Shown piece by piece: positions 17,817-26,501 of a stretch of DNA of 50,087 nucleotides. Both the position numbers and the translations under genes were made by a program. The notes beneath the pieces were generated by a model, which was not told the DNA's origin, searched no databases, and saw only the letters and a list, made by a program, of their open reading frames with translations. The first letter of the stretch is position 1. Each line of letters begins with the position of its first letter. The stretch is from Hyphomicrobiales bacterium (GTDB lineage Bacteria; Pseudomonadota; Alphaproteobacteria; Rhizobiales; Beijerinckiaceae): contig JAGWTA010000016.1 in NCBI GenBank assembly GCA_028869185.1, positions 1 through 50,087 on the forward strand. The letters are read 5' to 3'.

Positions 17817-18332
17817 ATGCTCCCTCACGAAGACAGCGCGAATGCCCACCCCGCCGAAACGCTCGGGGAGCGTGCTTCCGCATTGGTTAATCCCAACTCG
17901 GGTTTGGCGAACGACTTTCTCAACGTCTACAACGAGATTCTGATGCTCATCGAGAATCTGCCGGCCGTGCCGGAGCTTTTCGACGACATTCTCGCCTGGC
18001 GCCCGGCGAGCTACGGCGCTTATTTCATGCAATCGCAGTTCGACGGCCGCGACAAGGCGCTGGAAGCCTATGCGCAGCTCGACCCGCAGTTCCGCGCCCG
18101 CTTCGAGCAGGTGGTGGTCGATCTGGCCGAAAGCGCCCTGCGCGCGGTGGCGGAGGTTGCTTGCGCCGTCGCCGAGCATGACGACGAAAAGCGCCTTGCC
18201 CAGGTCTGCGAAACGGCCGCCGAAAAGGTGCGCCGCGTTCTGCCGATGGCGGCGCAGATGGTCAATTTCGGGCATGTGCAGCCCGGCGCCGACGATCAGG
18301 CGCGCGTCAATCGCATCTTCTCCGCAGCCTGA
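17817..18332 (+). CDS. Conserved rhizobial hypothetical protein
   Basis: A 171-residue soluble, mainly helical acidic protein. I recall proteins with the same core, ERASALVNPNSGLANDFLN followed by ENLPAVPEL, in many Hyphomicrobiales, where they have no assigned function; this comparison is from memory. The segment DPQFRARFEQVVVDL near residue 97 is the second conserved block, and a hydrophilic helix-rich C-terminus ends the chain. No signal peptide or membrane segment. The start at 17817 is the first Met after the predicted promoter; the upstream extension runs into the divergent yedK start and is unlikely. Function unknown. Confidence 0.75.
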   Translation: MLPHEDSANAHPAETLGERASALVNPNSGLANDFLNVYNEILMLIENLPAVPELFDDILAWRPASYGAYFMQSQFDGRDKALEAYAQLDPQFRARFEQVVVDLAESALRAVAEVACAVAEHDDEKRLAQVCETAAEKVRRVLPMAAQMVNFGHVQPGADDQARVNRIFSAA

Positions 18333-18346
18333 CGGCGTCGAAACGC
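18331..18346. terminator. Hairpin at convergent junction
   Basis: CGGCGT-CGAA-ACGCCG, six-base arms with a four-base loop, lying between the converging 171-residue gene and crotonase gene. No T tract, so termination is inferred. Confidence 0.35.
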
Positions 18347-18353
18347 CGGCCAG

Positions 18354-19103
18354 TCAGCCTTTGCTTTTCGCCAGAAAGGCCGTGAAGGCCGCCTTGGCCT
18401 CTTCCGAGCGCAACGCGGCGGCGAAAGCCTCCGTTTCGCGCGCCATCGCCGCCTCGATATCCTTGCGCTCGCCGCGCATAAGACGCCGCGAGGCGCGCAG
18501 CGCGCCTGCGGGCTTTGCCGCGAGCTTGCGCGCCGCCTCGAGCGCGGTCTGCGTGAGCGCGTCCGGCGCGACGATCTTGTTGACGAGACCCAGCCGCTCG
18601 GCTTCGGCCGCATCGAACGGCTCGCCGAGCAGCACATATTCGCTGGCTTTCGCCATGCCGAACCGTTGCGGCGCCAGAAGCGAAGAAGCAGCTTCCGGCA
18701 CAAGCGCCAGATCGGTGAAGGGCATGCGGAATTTCGCGCGATCGGTTGCGTACACAAGATCGCAGTGGAACAGCAGCGTCGTTCCGACGCCGACCGCAAC
18801 GCCATCGACCGCCGCGACGATCGGCGTGTCGAGCATCGCAATCTTGCGAATGAAATAGCCCGCGCGCGGCTCCTGTCCGCGCGTCGCCGTCGAGAGAAAA
18901 TCGCCAAGATCATTGCCGGCCGTGAAGACGCCATCGGCGCCCTCCAGCACGATAGCGCGCACGTCCTCGCTCGCGTCGGCCTTTTCGAGGCCTGCGGTCA
19001 TGACGTCGTACATCGCATTGGTCAGCGCATTTTTCTTGGCCGCGCGATTCATCGTGATGCGCATCACGCCGTCTGCGACGGCGACTTTCACGTCTTCGGT
19101 CAA
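18354..19103 (-). CDS. Crotonase-family enoyl-CoA hydratase/isomerase, isomerase-like active site
   Basis: Crotonase-fold enzyme of 249 residues acting on enoyl-CoA thioesters. The oxyanion-hole segments are FTAGNDLGDF near residue 60 and AAVDGVAVGVGTTL near 99. At the place of the hydratase Glu144 the protein reads MPFTDLAL, so that catalytic acid is missing, while a Glu in LVPEAASSL matches the catalytic Glu of delta3,delta2-enoyl-CoA isomerases of the ECI2 type. I therefore favour isomerase activity; databases would call it enoyl-CoA hydratase. The TTG start at 19103 is chosen because GGGAGG lies five bases upstream and it gives the family-typical MTEDVKV opening; the adjacent TTG at 19106 is too close. 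Twenty bases after the acyl-CoA dehydrogenase start/stop boundary, opposite in order: the dehydrogenase lies downstream in coordinates and upstream in transcription order is not shared by any overlap. Confidence 0.88.
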   Translation of the reverse strand: MTEDVKVAVADGVMRITMNRAAKKNALTNAMYDVMTAGLEKADASEDVRAIVLEGADGVFTAGNDLGDFLSTATRGQEPRAGYFIRKIAMLDTPIVAAVDGVAVGVGTTLLFHCDLVYATDRAKFRMPFTDLALVPEAASSLLAPQRFGMAKASEYVLLGEPFDAAEAERLGLVNKIVAPDALTQTALEAARKLAAKPAGALRASRRLMRGERKDIEAAMARETEAFAAALRSEEAKAAFTAFLAKSKG

Positions 19104-19123
19104 CAAAGCCTCCCGGAATTGAT

Positions 19124-20908
19124 TCAGGCGCCGATCATGGCGTCGGCGACATTCACGCTGGAAGCGCCTTCGGTGACCGCAAGCTCGAGGCCGCGCGCGC
19201 CGGGCGCGATGTTGCGCGCAAAGAAACGCGCCGACGCGATGCGCGCGGCATTGGCGGGATCGCTCTCGCCGCTTTTGTGGGCTGCGCGCGCGATGTCGGC
19301 CAGAAAAGAGCCGCCGCGCGCAATGCCGAACAGGCGCAGGTAGGGCGCCGCGCCCGCGAGCGCATCGGCCGGCGCCGCGCCAAGCGCGCCGAGCATGTAA
19401 TCGGTCGCGCGCGCGAGCGCATCGGCCGCCTCGCCGAGCGGCGCGGCCATTTCAGCGAGGGCCGGCGCATTGGAGCCGCGCAGCGCCTCGATGCTTTCGC
19501 GGATGGAGGCGATCTCGTCTTTCACTGTCTGCCCGCCCGACAGCGGCAGTTTGCGCGTGACAAGATCGATCGCCTGAATGCCGTTCGTCCCTTCGTAGAT
19601 GCCGGCGATGCGCGCATCGCGCATGAATTGCGCTGCGCCTGTCTCCTCGACGAAGCCCATGCCCCCATGCACCTGCACGCCAATCGAGGTGACTTCATTG
19701 CCGATGTCGGTCGAAAATGCCTTTGCGACAGGCGTCAGCAGCGCGTTGCGCTCGGCCGCCGCTTTCTTGGCAGCGGCGTCCGTCAGGCGATGCGATCGAT
19801 CGAGCGCGCCGGCGGTCGCATAGCAGATGGCGCGCGAGGCGTCGGTCATCGCGCGCATCGTCAGCAGCATGCGCTTCACGTCGGGATGATGGACGATTGG
19901 ATCCATGCCCTGCGTCGTGGAATCAGGCGCGCGGCCCTGCTTGCGTTCGCGCGCATAGGCCAGCGCATGTTGCGTCGCCCGTTCCGAAAGCGCGACGCCC
20001 TGCAGGCCGACCGAAAGGCGCGCCGAATTCATCATGGTGAACATGCAGGCAAGCCCCTTGTTCTCCTGCCCGACGAGCCATCCGATGGCGCCGCCCTTGT
20101 CGCCATAGACCATCGTGCAGGTCGGCGAGCCGTGAATGCCGAGCTTGTGCTCGACGCCCGCGCAATGCACGTCGTTGCGCGCGCCGAGCGAACCGTCTGC
20201 GTTCACGAGAAACTTGGGCACGAGGAACAACGAAATGCCGCGCGTGCCGGCGGGTGCGTCGGGCAGGCGCGCCAGCACGAGATGGACGATGTTGTCCGTC
20301 ATGTCGTGCTCGCCGTAGGTGATGAAAATCTTGCTGCCGAAAATGCGATAGGAGCCGTCGGGATGGCGTTCGGCGCGGGTGCGCAACGCATTGAGATCGG
20401 AGCCCGCCGACGGTTCGGTCAGGTTCATGGTCGAGGTCCATTCGCCCGAAACCATCTTGTCGAGATAGATTTTCTTCAGCGCGTCGGACGCATGCGCTTC
20501 AACCGCATCTACGGCGCCAAATCCGAGCAGCGGACACAGCGCAAACGCCATGTTGGCGGAGTTCCACATTTCCGTGCAGGCGGCGTTGATGAGATGAGGC
20601 AGGCCCATGCCGCCGTGATCGGGCGAGGCGGTCACCGCATTCCAGCCGCCCTCGATCCATTGACCATAGGCCTCGCGCCAGCCCGGCGATGTCGTCACAT
20701 GTCCGTCGGCGAGTTTGGCGCCGTGCTGGTCGCCGTTGCGATTGATCGGCGCAAGACGATTCTCTGCAAATTTCGCTGCTTCCGAGAGCAGCGCTTCGGC
20801 CGCGCCGTCCGCAAGATCGGCGTAATGGCCTGCTGCAATCCCCTCTTCGAGCCCCGCCACCTGGCGCATGGTGAACATCATGTCGTCGACGGGCGCGCGA
20901 TAGGCCAT
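19124..20908 (-). CDS. Long-form acyl-CoA dehydrogenase (DmdC/FadE-like)
   Basis: FAD-dependent enzyme of 594 residues that introduces a C2-C3 double bond into an acyl-CoA and passes electrons to ETF. It is longer than the usual 380-residue form, with an extra C-terminal domain as in FadE5 and 3-methylmercaptopropionyl-CoA dehydrogenase DmdC. The FAD-binding segment is MNLTEPSAGSDLNALRT near residue 161; GGMGFVEETGAAQFMRD and IYEGTNGIQAIDL near 420-450 contain the probable catalytic Glu. The true acyl substrate cannot be decided. It is transcribed leftward into the crotonase gene 20 bases later, so the two probably form an operon, and electrons would go on to the ETF-ubiquinone oxidoreductase 4 kb away. 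Confidence 0.93.
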   Translation of the reverse strand: MAYRAPVDDMMFTMRQVAGLEEGIAAGHYADLADGAAEALLSEAAKFAENRLAPINRNGDQHGAKLADGHVTTSPGWREAYGQWIEGGWNAVTASPDHGGMGLPHLINAACTEMWNSANMAFALCPLLGFGAVDAVEAHASDALKKIYLDKMVSGEWTSTMNLTEPSAGSDLNALRTRAERHPDGSYRIFGSKIFITYGEHDMTDNIVHLVLARLPDAPAGTRGISLFLVPKFLVNADGSLGARNDVHCAGVEHKLGIHGSPTCTMVYGDKGGAIGWLVGQENKGLACMFTMMNSARLSVGLQGVALSERATQHALAYARERKQGRAPDSTTQGMDPIVHHPDVKRMLLTMRAMTDASRAICYATAGALDRSHRLTDAAAKKAAAERNALLTPVAKAFSTDIGNEVTSIGVQVHGGMGFVEETGAAQFMRDARIAGIYEGTNGIQAIDLVTRKLPLSGGQTVKDEIASIRESIEALRGSNAPALAEMAAPLGEAADALARATDYMLGALGAAPADALAGAAPYLRLFGIARGGSFLADIARAAHKSGESDPANAARIASARFFARNIAPGARGLELAVTEGASSVNVADAMIGA

Positions 20909-20972
20909 AGCAGTGTCCTCTTTGGGTTTGTTGTCGGCGCAGGCTACACCGGCTCGTCGCGCTGTTCGAGAC

Positions 20973-21001
20973 TTGACGGAGCAGGGGCCTGCAATTATCG
21001 G
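20973..21001 (+). promoter_or_regulatory. Predicted promoter of the sua5-lysR pair
   Basis: TTGACG (20973-20978), 17-base spacer, TATCGG (20996-21001). It points toward the GTG start at 21082, giving a leader of about 75 bases. Confidence 0.45.
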
Positions 21002-21012
21002 CTAGCCATAAG

Positions 21013-21026
21013 GTTTACAGTTAAAC
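21013..21026. promoter_or_regulatory. Inverted repeat in the sua5 leader
   Basis: GTTTA-CAGT-TAAAC, a perfect five-base inverted repeat in an AT-rich patch directly after the predicted -10. It could be an operator, perhaps for the adjacent LysR protein, though it lacks a clear T-N11-A core; this is inference. Confidence 0.3.
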
Positions 21027-21081
21027 TATCCGTGCGGCCAGCGGCAAGTCGCACGCAGCTTGTGGAAAAAGCGGACGGATC

Positions 21082-22068
21082 GTGAGCCAACGTCGGACCC
21101 TTTGCCTTGCCGCCGATGCGGCGGGCCTGGTGCAAGCAGCGCAGCTTCTGCGCGGCGGCGCGCTGGTCGCCTTTCCGACAGAGACGGTTTACGGCCTCGG
21201 CGCGGACGCAACGGATCCACGCGCGGTCGCCGGCGTCTATGCGGCCAAGGGTAGGCCCGCCTTCAACCCGCTGATTGCGCATGTGCCCGACCTGACCGCC
21301 GCACGCCGCGAAGGCCGGTTTTCGCCGCTTGCCGAAAAACTCGCAGAGGCGTTCTGGCCCGGTCCGCTGACTTTGGTGCTGCCCGTCGCGCAAACGGCGA
21401 GCGTGTGCGACCTCGCCCGCGGCGGACTGCCCACGATCGGCCTGCGCCTGCCGGCTCACGCGACGGCGTTGGCCCTGCTGCAGGCGGTCGGGCGGCCCAT
21501 CGCCGCGCCGTCAGCCAACCGCTCCGGCCATGTCAGCCCGGCGCGCGCGCAGCATGTGCTCGACGATCTGTCAGGCCGCATCGATGCGGTTCTCGATGGC
21601 GGCGACGTGTCGGTCGGCGTTGAATCGACAATCGTCGCCGTGCTCGACGAGCGCGCAGTGCTGCTGCGGCCGGGCGGCGTTGCGCGCGCCGCGCTTGAAA
21701 AGCTGACGGGCCCGCTGGTCGCCCCGCAGGACGGCGTCATTGCCGCGCCTGGCATGCTCGCATCCCATTATGCGCCGCGCGCGCTGTTGCGGCTCGATGC
21801 GAACGAATTGCGCGCGGGCGAGACGGGCCTTGATTTCGGGGGTCGCCTGCCCGGCGCCGCGCTCGATCTTTCGCCGCGCGGCGACGATGTCGAGGCCGCC
21901 GCCAATCTTTACGCGCATCTGCGTTTGCTGGACGCATCGGGCGCGCGCATGATTGCGGTCGCGCCCGTTCCGCAGGATGGTCTGGGCGAAGCGATCAACG
22001 ACAGGCTTCGCCGCGCCGCTGCGCCGCGGGATGCGGCGGCCAAGGGGATTGCGCATGAACTGGGATGA
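21082..22068 (+). CDS. sua5: L-threonylcarbamoyladenylate synthase (YrdC/Sua5)
   Basis: Makes threonylcarbamoyl-AMP from threonine, bicarbonate and ATP, the first step of the t6A37 modification of ANN-decoding tRNAs. The 328-residue length shows the long Sua5 form: a YrdC domain to about residue 205 with FPTETVYGLGADA near 31, KGRPAFNPL near 56, FWPGPLTLVL near 93 and APSANRSGHVSPA near 140, joined to a C-terminal Sua5 domain. The linker APGMLASHYAPRA near 220 is typical. GTG start at 21082. The last 14 bases overlap the lysR gene. The partner proteins TsaB, TsaD and TsaE are not in the window. Confidence 0.94.
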   Translation: MSQRRTLCLAADAAGLVQAAQLLRGGALVAFPTETVYGLGADATDPRAVAGVYAAKGRPAFNPLIAHVPDLTAARREGRFSPLAEKLAEAFWPGPLTLVLPVAQTASVCDLARGGLPTIGLRLPAHATALALLQAVGRPIAAPSANRSGHVSPARAQHVLDDLSGRIDAVLDGGDVSVGVESTIVAVLDERAVLLRPGGVARAALEKLTGPLVAPQDGVIAAPGMLASHYAPRALLRLDANELRAGETGLDFGGRLPGAALDLSPRGDDVEAAANLYAHLRLLDASGARMIAVAPVPQDGLGEAINDRLRRAAAPRDAAAKGIAHELG

Positions 22069-22933
22069 TTTTCGACTCGTCAGGGCCATCGCCGAAGCGC
22101 GCTCCCTTGTAGGGGCGGCCGATGCGCTCGGCGTCAATCATTCGACGGTGTTCCGCCGTCTTGCGCAGATCGAGACCGATCTCGGACGGGCGTTGTTCGA
22201 GCGTTCGCGCACCGCTTATGCGACGACCCCGGCGGGCGACGAAATGGTCGCGCTTGCAAACTCGATGGCCGATGGCGTTTCGCAGTTCGAGCGGCGCATG
22301 ATCGGTCAGGACGACAAGCCGCGCGGCGAATTGCGCGTGACGACGACCGATTCAATCTACTGGAGCATTCTCGCGCCGGTCGTGCAGACCTTCACCGAAA
22401 CTTATCCCGACATCAAACTTTCGATCGACGTGTCGAGCGTCGCCGCAAACCTGTCGCGCCGCGAGGCCGACATCGCCGTGCGCGCCGCCATCGATCCAGC
22501 CGAAACGCTGATCGGCCGCCGCATCGCGCAGCTGGCGGGCGGCGTTTATGCAAAGGAAGACAGCGTGCATGTGCGGCCTGCCTGGTGCGATGCATCTGCG
22601 CGCTACATCGGCTATGCGCCGCCGATCGACGACACGGAAGCGGCGCGCTGGCTCAACCGTTTCGCAAAACAGGAACAGATCGCGCTGCGCGTCAATTCGG
22701 TGCTGATGGCGCAGCGCGCCGCAATGGAAGGCATCGGCCTTGCCATTTTGCCGCGCATGGTTGGCGATCTGACGCCGGGTCTCAAACGCCTGTCGACGCG
22801 CGTTTCGGCCGGCACCTCGCTCTGGCTGCTGACGCATGCGGATTTGAAAAATTCCGCACGCGTGCGCGCATTCATGGATCACGCCTGGGCGCAGCTCTCA
22901 CGCCAGAAGGCGCTGATATCGGGCGAGGATTAG
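22055..22933 (+). CDS. LysR-family transcriptional regulator
   Basis: A 292-residue regulator. The N-terminal winged helix-turn-helix covers residues 1-60 (AIAEARSLVGAADALGVNHSTVFRRLAQIE), a linker helix follows, and the rest is the periplasmic-binding-protein-like effector domain. The start at 22055 lies inside the end of the Sua5 gene, so expression is probably coupled; the frame continues upstream but would extend through sua5 without a signal. The effector domain is of the small shortened type with the SIYWSILAPVVQTF opening near residue 92. Target genes and ligand unknown; the divergent inverted repeat before sua5 is a candidate site. Confidence 0.9.
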   Translation: MNWDDFRLVRAIAEARSLVGAADALGVNHSTVFRRLAQIETDLGRALFERSRTAYATTPAGDEMVALANSMADGVSQFERRMIGQDDKPRGELRVTTTDSIYWSILAPVVQTFTETYPDIKLSIDVSSVAANLSRREADIAVRAAIDPAETLIGRRIAQLAGGVYAKEDSVHVRPAWCDASARYIGYAPPIDDTEAARWLNRFAKQEQIALRVNSVLMAQRAAMEGIGLAILPRMVGDLTPGLKRLSTRVSAGTSLWLLTHADLKNSARVRAFMDHAWAQLSRQKALISGED

Positions 22934-22942
22934 AGCGGACGC

Positions 22943-22976
22943 GCCGCCGTTTTAGGCTGCTTCCCGCAACGGCGGC
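22943..22976. terminator. Hairpin at convergent junction lysR / greA-like
   Basis: Nine-base perfect arms GCCGCCGTT and AACGGCGGC around a 16-base loop, in the 55-base gap between converging genes. It can serve both strands; the T-rich start of the loop rather than a trailing T tract makes the mechanism uncertain. Confidence 0.45.
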
Positions 22977-22988
22977 AACGGGCGATGC

Positions 22989-23456
22989 TCAGCCGATCGC
23001 GGCGATCGTCGCTTTCTTGTGTGCGACTTCCACCTTCTCGCCGACTTCCTTGCCCATCAGCGCTGTCGCCAGCGGCGCCACATGCGGGATGAGCCCTTTC
23101 TTTGGATCGGCCTCGTCTTCGCCGACGATGCGATAGACGATCGTCTCGCCATCGGCGGCCTTCAGCGTCACTTTATGGCCAAAGCGCACTTCGCTCTTGT
23201 CCGCGATCGGCTGCACGAGTTCGGCGTTGGCGCGCCGCGCGCTCCAGTAGTTGAGATCGCGCGCAGCCAGCGCAATGGCGCGCCGGTTCTGCGCCTGCTC
23301 GCCCTTGGCGAGCGCAACGCGCGCGCTTTCCATTTCGCGCTCGATCTGGGCAAGCCCCTCCGGCGTAACCAGATTGCGATGCGGACTGACCGGGCGCTCG
23401 CCGATGTCGTCGATGCCTTCGGAATCGTCGTTTTCCCGCGTGAATGCGCTGCTCAT
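22989..23456 (-). CDS. GreA/GreB-family transcription factor
   Basis: A 155-residue protein with an N-terminal coiled-coil hairpin (residues 28-78, EGLAQIEREMESARVALAKGEQAQ) and a C-terminal FKBP-like domain (GHKVTLKAADGETIVYRIVGEDEADPKKGLI). Classical GreA has an acidic pair, DxxE/D, at the coiled-coil tip that stimulates RNA polymerase cleavage; the tip here reads DLNYWSARRANAEL and that acidic pair is not obvious. It may therefore be one of the secondary-channel Gre-like factors common in rhizobia rather than the housekeeping GreA. Monocistronic, with an atypical acidic N-terminal extension of about 25 residues. Confidence 0.82.
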   Translation of the reverse strand: MSSAFTRENDDSEGIDDIGERPVSPHRNLVTPEGLAQIEREMESARVALAKGEQAQNRRAIALAARDLNYWSARRANAELVQPIADKSEVRFGHKVTLKAADGETIVYRIVGEDEADPKKGLIPHVAPLATALMGKEVGEKVEVAHKKATIAAIG

Positions 23457-23571
23457 GGGTTCTCCACCTCAAATGTCGCCACAGTGTCCCGCGCGCCCCC
23501 GTCCCTCGTCGTTGATCGAGCGCAAGCGCCTGTGCGTTCGAAATAGGAATGGCCCGCGCCTACGCAAGGTT

Positions 23572-24549
23572 TCAGATTTCCACCACGATGCGCCCGCGCA
23601 CCTTGCCGGCGAGAATATCGGGCGCAACGCGCAATGTATCGGCGAGCTTGATCGTCTGCGTCATGGATTTCAGCTTGGCCCGGTCGAGATCGCGGGCGAT
23701 CCGCGCCCAGGCCTCGCGCCGCAGCGCCTGCGGCGCCATCACGCTGTCGATGCCGATCAGCGAGACGCCGCGCAGGATGAACGGCGCGACCGATGTCGGC
23801 AGGTCCATACCCTGCGCAAGGCCGCAGGCGGCGACCACGCCGCCGTATTTCGTCTGCGCGAGCACATTGGCGAGCGTATGCGAGCCGACGCTGTCGACGC
23901 CCGCCGCCCAGCGTTCCTTGCCGAGCGGGCGGCCGGGCGCGGACAATTCGTTGCGGTCGATGATTTCATGCGCGCCCAGCGCCTTGAGATAATCGGCTTC
24001 CGACGCACGGCCAGTCGAGGCCATCACGCGCCATCCCAGTTTCGCCAGCAGTGCAACGGCGACCGAGCCGACGCCCCCTGCAGCGCCCGTGACGATGACC
24101 GGTCCCTGCGTCGGGCTCGCGCCCTGACGCTCGAGCGCCATCACGCTCAGCATCGCCGTGTAGCCGGCGGTGCCGACAGCCATCGCTTCGGCTGCGCTCA
24201 GACCATCGGGCGCCGGCACGAGCCAGTCGCCCTTCACGCGCGCCTTCTGCGCAAAACCGCCGAGATGCGTTTCGCCAACGCCCCAACCGTTCAGGATCAC
24301 CTTGTCGCCGGGTTTGAAACCGGCGTGCGACGACGCTTCGACAACGCCTGCGAAATCGATCCCCGGAATCATCGGAAAGCGACGCACGACTGGCGATTTG
24401 CCGGTGATCGCCAGACCATCCTTGTAATTGACCGTCGAATGCGAGACTGCGACGGTCACGTCGCCGTCCATCAGATCCTTCTCGTCAAAATCGGTCAGCG
24501 CGGCGCGGTAGCCGTTGTCGTCCTTGTCGATGCGAATGGCCTTGAACAT
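23572..24549 (-). CDS. acuI: Acrylyl-CoA reductase (AcuI/YhdH-type NADPH oxidoreductase)
   Basis: Medium-chain dehydrogenase/reductase of 325 residues; AcuI reduces acrylyl-CoA to propionyl-CoA with NADPH. The N-terminal catalytic fold has [20 protein letters not shown] near residue 42, and the Rossmann domain has [19 protein letters not shown] near 155 and [18 protein letters not shown] near 240, both close to the YhdH/AcuI group. No structural zinc-binding Cys set is present, as expected. Substrate preference for acrylyl-CoA is from family resemblance. Its context of acyl-CoA dehydrogenase, crotonase and ETF-QO fits short-chain acyl-CoA metabolism; about 115 bases separate it from the Gre-like gene. 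Confidence 0.88.
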   Translation of the reverse strand: MFKAIRIDKDDNGYRAALTDFDEKDLMDGDVTVAVSHSTVNYKDGLAITGKSPVVRRFPMIPGIDFAGVVEASSHAGFKPGDKVILNGWGVGETHLGGFAQKARVKGDWLVPAPDGLSAAEAMAVGTAGYTAMLSVMALERQGASPTQGPVIVTGAAGGVGSVAVALLAKLGWRVMASTGRASEADYLKALGAHEIIDRNELSAPGRPLGKERWAAGVDSVGSHTLANVLAQTKYGGVVAACGLAQGMDLPTSVAPFILRGVSLIGIDSVMAPQALRREAWARIARDLDRAKLKSMTQTIKLADTLRVAPDILAGKVRGRIVVEI

Positions 24550-24614
24550 TGGCGGCTGTCTTCCTCACAAAAGCGTTGCGAGACAGACTAGCGCGCCATC
24601 GTCAAAGCGCAAAC

Positions 24615-26291
24615 TCACATATTGGGATAATTTGGCCCGCCGCCGCCTTCCGGCGTCGTCCAGACGATGTTTTGCGCAGGGTCCTTGATGTCGCAGGTTT
24701 TGCAATGGACGCAATTCTGCGCATTGATGACGAAGCGCGGATCGCTGCGGTTCTTCTCGTCGCCATAGACGATTTCATAAACGCCAGCCGGGCAATAGAG
24801 CCGCGCCGGCTCGCCATATTTCGGCAGGTTTTCCCGCACCGGAACGCTCGCATCCTTGAGCTTGAGGTGACAGGGCTGGTCCTCTTCGTGATTGGTGTTT
24901 GACAGGAACACCGAGGAGAGCTTGTCGAACGAAAGCTTGTTGTCGGGTTTTGGATAAACCTTCGCTTTCACTTCGGAGATCGGCCGCAGCGTGGCGTAAT
25001 CGGGCTTTCCGTGGCTCAGCGTGCCGAACAGCGAAAACCCGAACAGTTGGTTCGTCCACATGTCGACGCCGCCAAGCGCAACGCCGCCGATCGTGCCGAG
25101 TTTCGACCAGAGCGGCTTGACGTTGCGCACGCGCTTGAGATCGGGGCCGATCGGCGTATCGCGCCAGCCGGTCTCGATCGCGACGACTTCGTCATGCGAA
25201 CGGCCGGCCGCCAGAGCCTCGGCAATTTTCTCCGCCGCGAAAATCCCCGACAGCATCGCGTTATGCGATCCCTTGATGCGCGGCACGTTCATGAAGCCTG
25301 CCGAGCAGCCGATCAGCGCGCCGCCGGGAAACGTCAGTTTCGGCGTCGATTGCCAGCCGCCTTCGGTCAAGGCGCGCGCGCCGTAGGACAGACGCTTGCC
25401 GCCTGTCAGCGTTTCGGCGACGAGAGGATGCGTTTTGAAACGCTGGAATTCGTCGAACGGCGAGAGAGTCGGGTTGGTGTAATTGAGATGCACCACGAAT
25501 CCGACGACGACCTGATTGTCCTCGATGTGATAGAGGAACGAGCCGCCGCCGGTCTGGGTGTCGAGCGGCCAGCCGAACGTGTGCTGGATCAGGCCCGGCT
25601 TGTGCTTGGCCGGATCGATGGTCCACAATTCCTTCAGGCCGATGCCGAATTTTTGCGGGTCGCGGCCTTCGCCGAGATTGAACTTCGCGATGATCTGCTT
25701 CGACAGAGAGCCGCGCGCGCCTTCGGCAAACAGCGTGTAGCGCCCGCGCAGCTCCATGCCGCGCGTGAAGGAGTCTTTTGCCTCGCCCTCGCGCGACACG
25801 CCCATATCGCCGGTCGCAACGCCCAGCACTTCGCCCTTGTCGCCATACAGAACTTCCGCAGCGGCGAAGCCGGGATAGATTTCAACGCCGAGCGCCTCCG
25901 CCTTGCCAGCGAGCCAGCGGCAGACATTGCCGAGCGACCCGACGAAATTGCCGTGATTGTTCATCAGCGGCGGCATCATGAAATTGGGCAGGCGCAGCGA
26001 GCCCTGGGGGCCCAGATAATAAAAGCGGTCGTCCGTCACTTCCGTCTTGAGCGGACGGTCGGGATCATCGCGCCAGCCCGGAACCAGCGTGTCGAGACCG
26101 ATCGGATCGACGACGGCGCCGGACAGGATATGCGCGCCGACTTCCGAGCCTTTCTCGACAACGACGACAGTGGCGTCGGGCGAGACTTCCTTCAGGCGAA
26201 TGGCGGCGGAAAGACCGGCAGGGCCGGCGCCCACGATGACGACGTCATATTCCATCGCCTCGCGCGGCGGCAGTTCGTGTGTCTCGGCCAT
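24615..26291 (-). CDS. Electron transfer flavoprotein-ubiquinone oxidoreductase
   Basis: Membrane-associated flavoprotein of 558 residues that passes electrons from ETF to ubiquinone, so linking acyl-CoA dehydrogenases to the respiratory chain. FAD-binding fold near residue 16 (VVIVGAGPAGLSAAIRL); the C-terminal 4Fe-4S site has Cys in LYCPAGVYE near 500 and in NCVHCKTCDIKDP near 527. Length matches the family. The start at 26291 has a GAGGAAC box six bases before it. A good -35/-10 pair precedes it. It is the only respiratory component of the fatty acid route in the window; the ETF subunit genes themselves are absent. Confidence 0.96.
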   Translation of the reverse strand: MAETHELPPREAMEYDVVIVGAGPAGLSAAIRLKEVSPDATVVVVEKGSEVGAHILSGAVVDPIGLDTLVPGWRDDPDRPLKTEVTDDRFYYLGPQGSLRLPNFMMPPLMNNHGNFVGSLGNVCRWLAGKAEALGVEIYPGFAAAEVLYGDKGEVLGVATGDMGVSREGEAKDSFTRGMELRGRYTLFAEGARGSLSKQIIAKFNLGEGRDPQKFGIGLKELWTIDPAKHKPGLIQHTFGWPLDTQTGGGSFLYHIEDNQVVVGFVVHLNYTNPTLSPFDEFQRFKTHPLVAETLTGGKRLSYGARALTEGGWQSTPKLTFPGGALIGCSAGFMNVPRIKGSHNAMLSGIFAAEKIAEALAAGRSHDEVVAIETGWRDTPIGPDLKRVRNVKPLWSKLGTIGGVALGGVDMWTNQLFGFSLFGTLSHGKPDYATLRPISEVKAKVYPKPDNKLSFDKLSSVFLSNTNHEEDQPCHLKLKDASVPVRENLPKYGEPARLYCPAGVYEIVYGDEKNRSDPRFVINAQNCVHCKTCDIKDPAQNIVWTTPEGGGGPNYPNM

Positions 26292-26316
26292 GGCGTTCCT
26301 CGATCTTGGTCTTTCG

Positions 26317-26345
26317 GCTTTAGTTCATGTATAAACTAATTGCAA
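26317..26345 (-). promoter_or_regulatory. Predicted promoter of the ETF-QO gene
   Basis: On the minus strand TTGCAA (26340-26345), 17-base spacer, TAAAGC (26317-26322). The ATG at 26291 lies about 20 bases beyond the expected start of transcription. Confidence 0.45.
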
Positions 26346-26501
26346 GCCGCTCATCTGTCGTCAACCCTAGCAAAGCCGCTCTGTCGCGAAAACCGGCGCA
26401 ACGGCGCCGGAAGGCGGACTTTCGCGCGGGCCAGCGCCGCTGTTTCATTCTGGCGCAGTCCCGCGCGGCCCCGTTAAACGCTCCGGCAAGCCTAATGAAC
26501 G

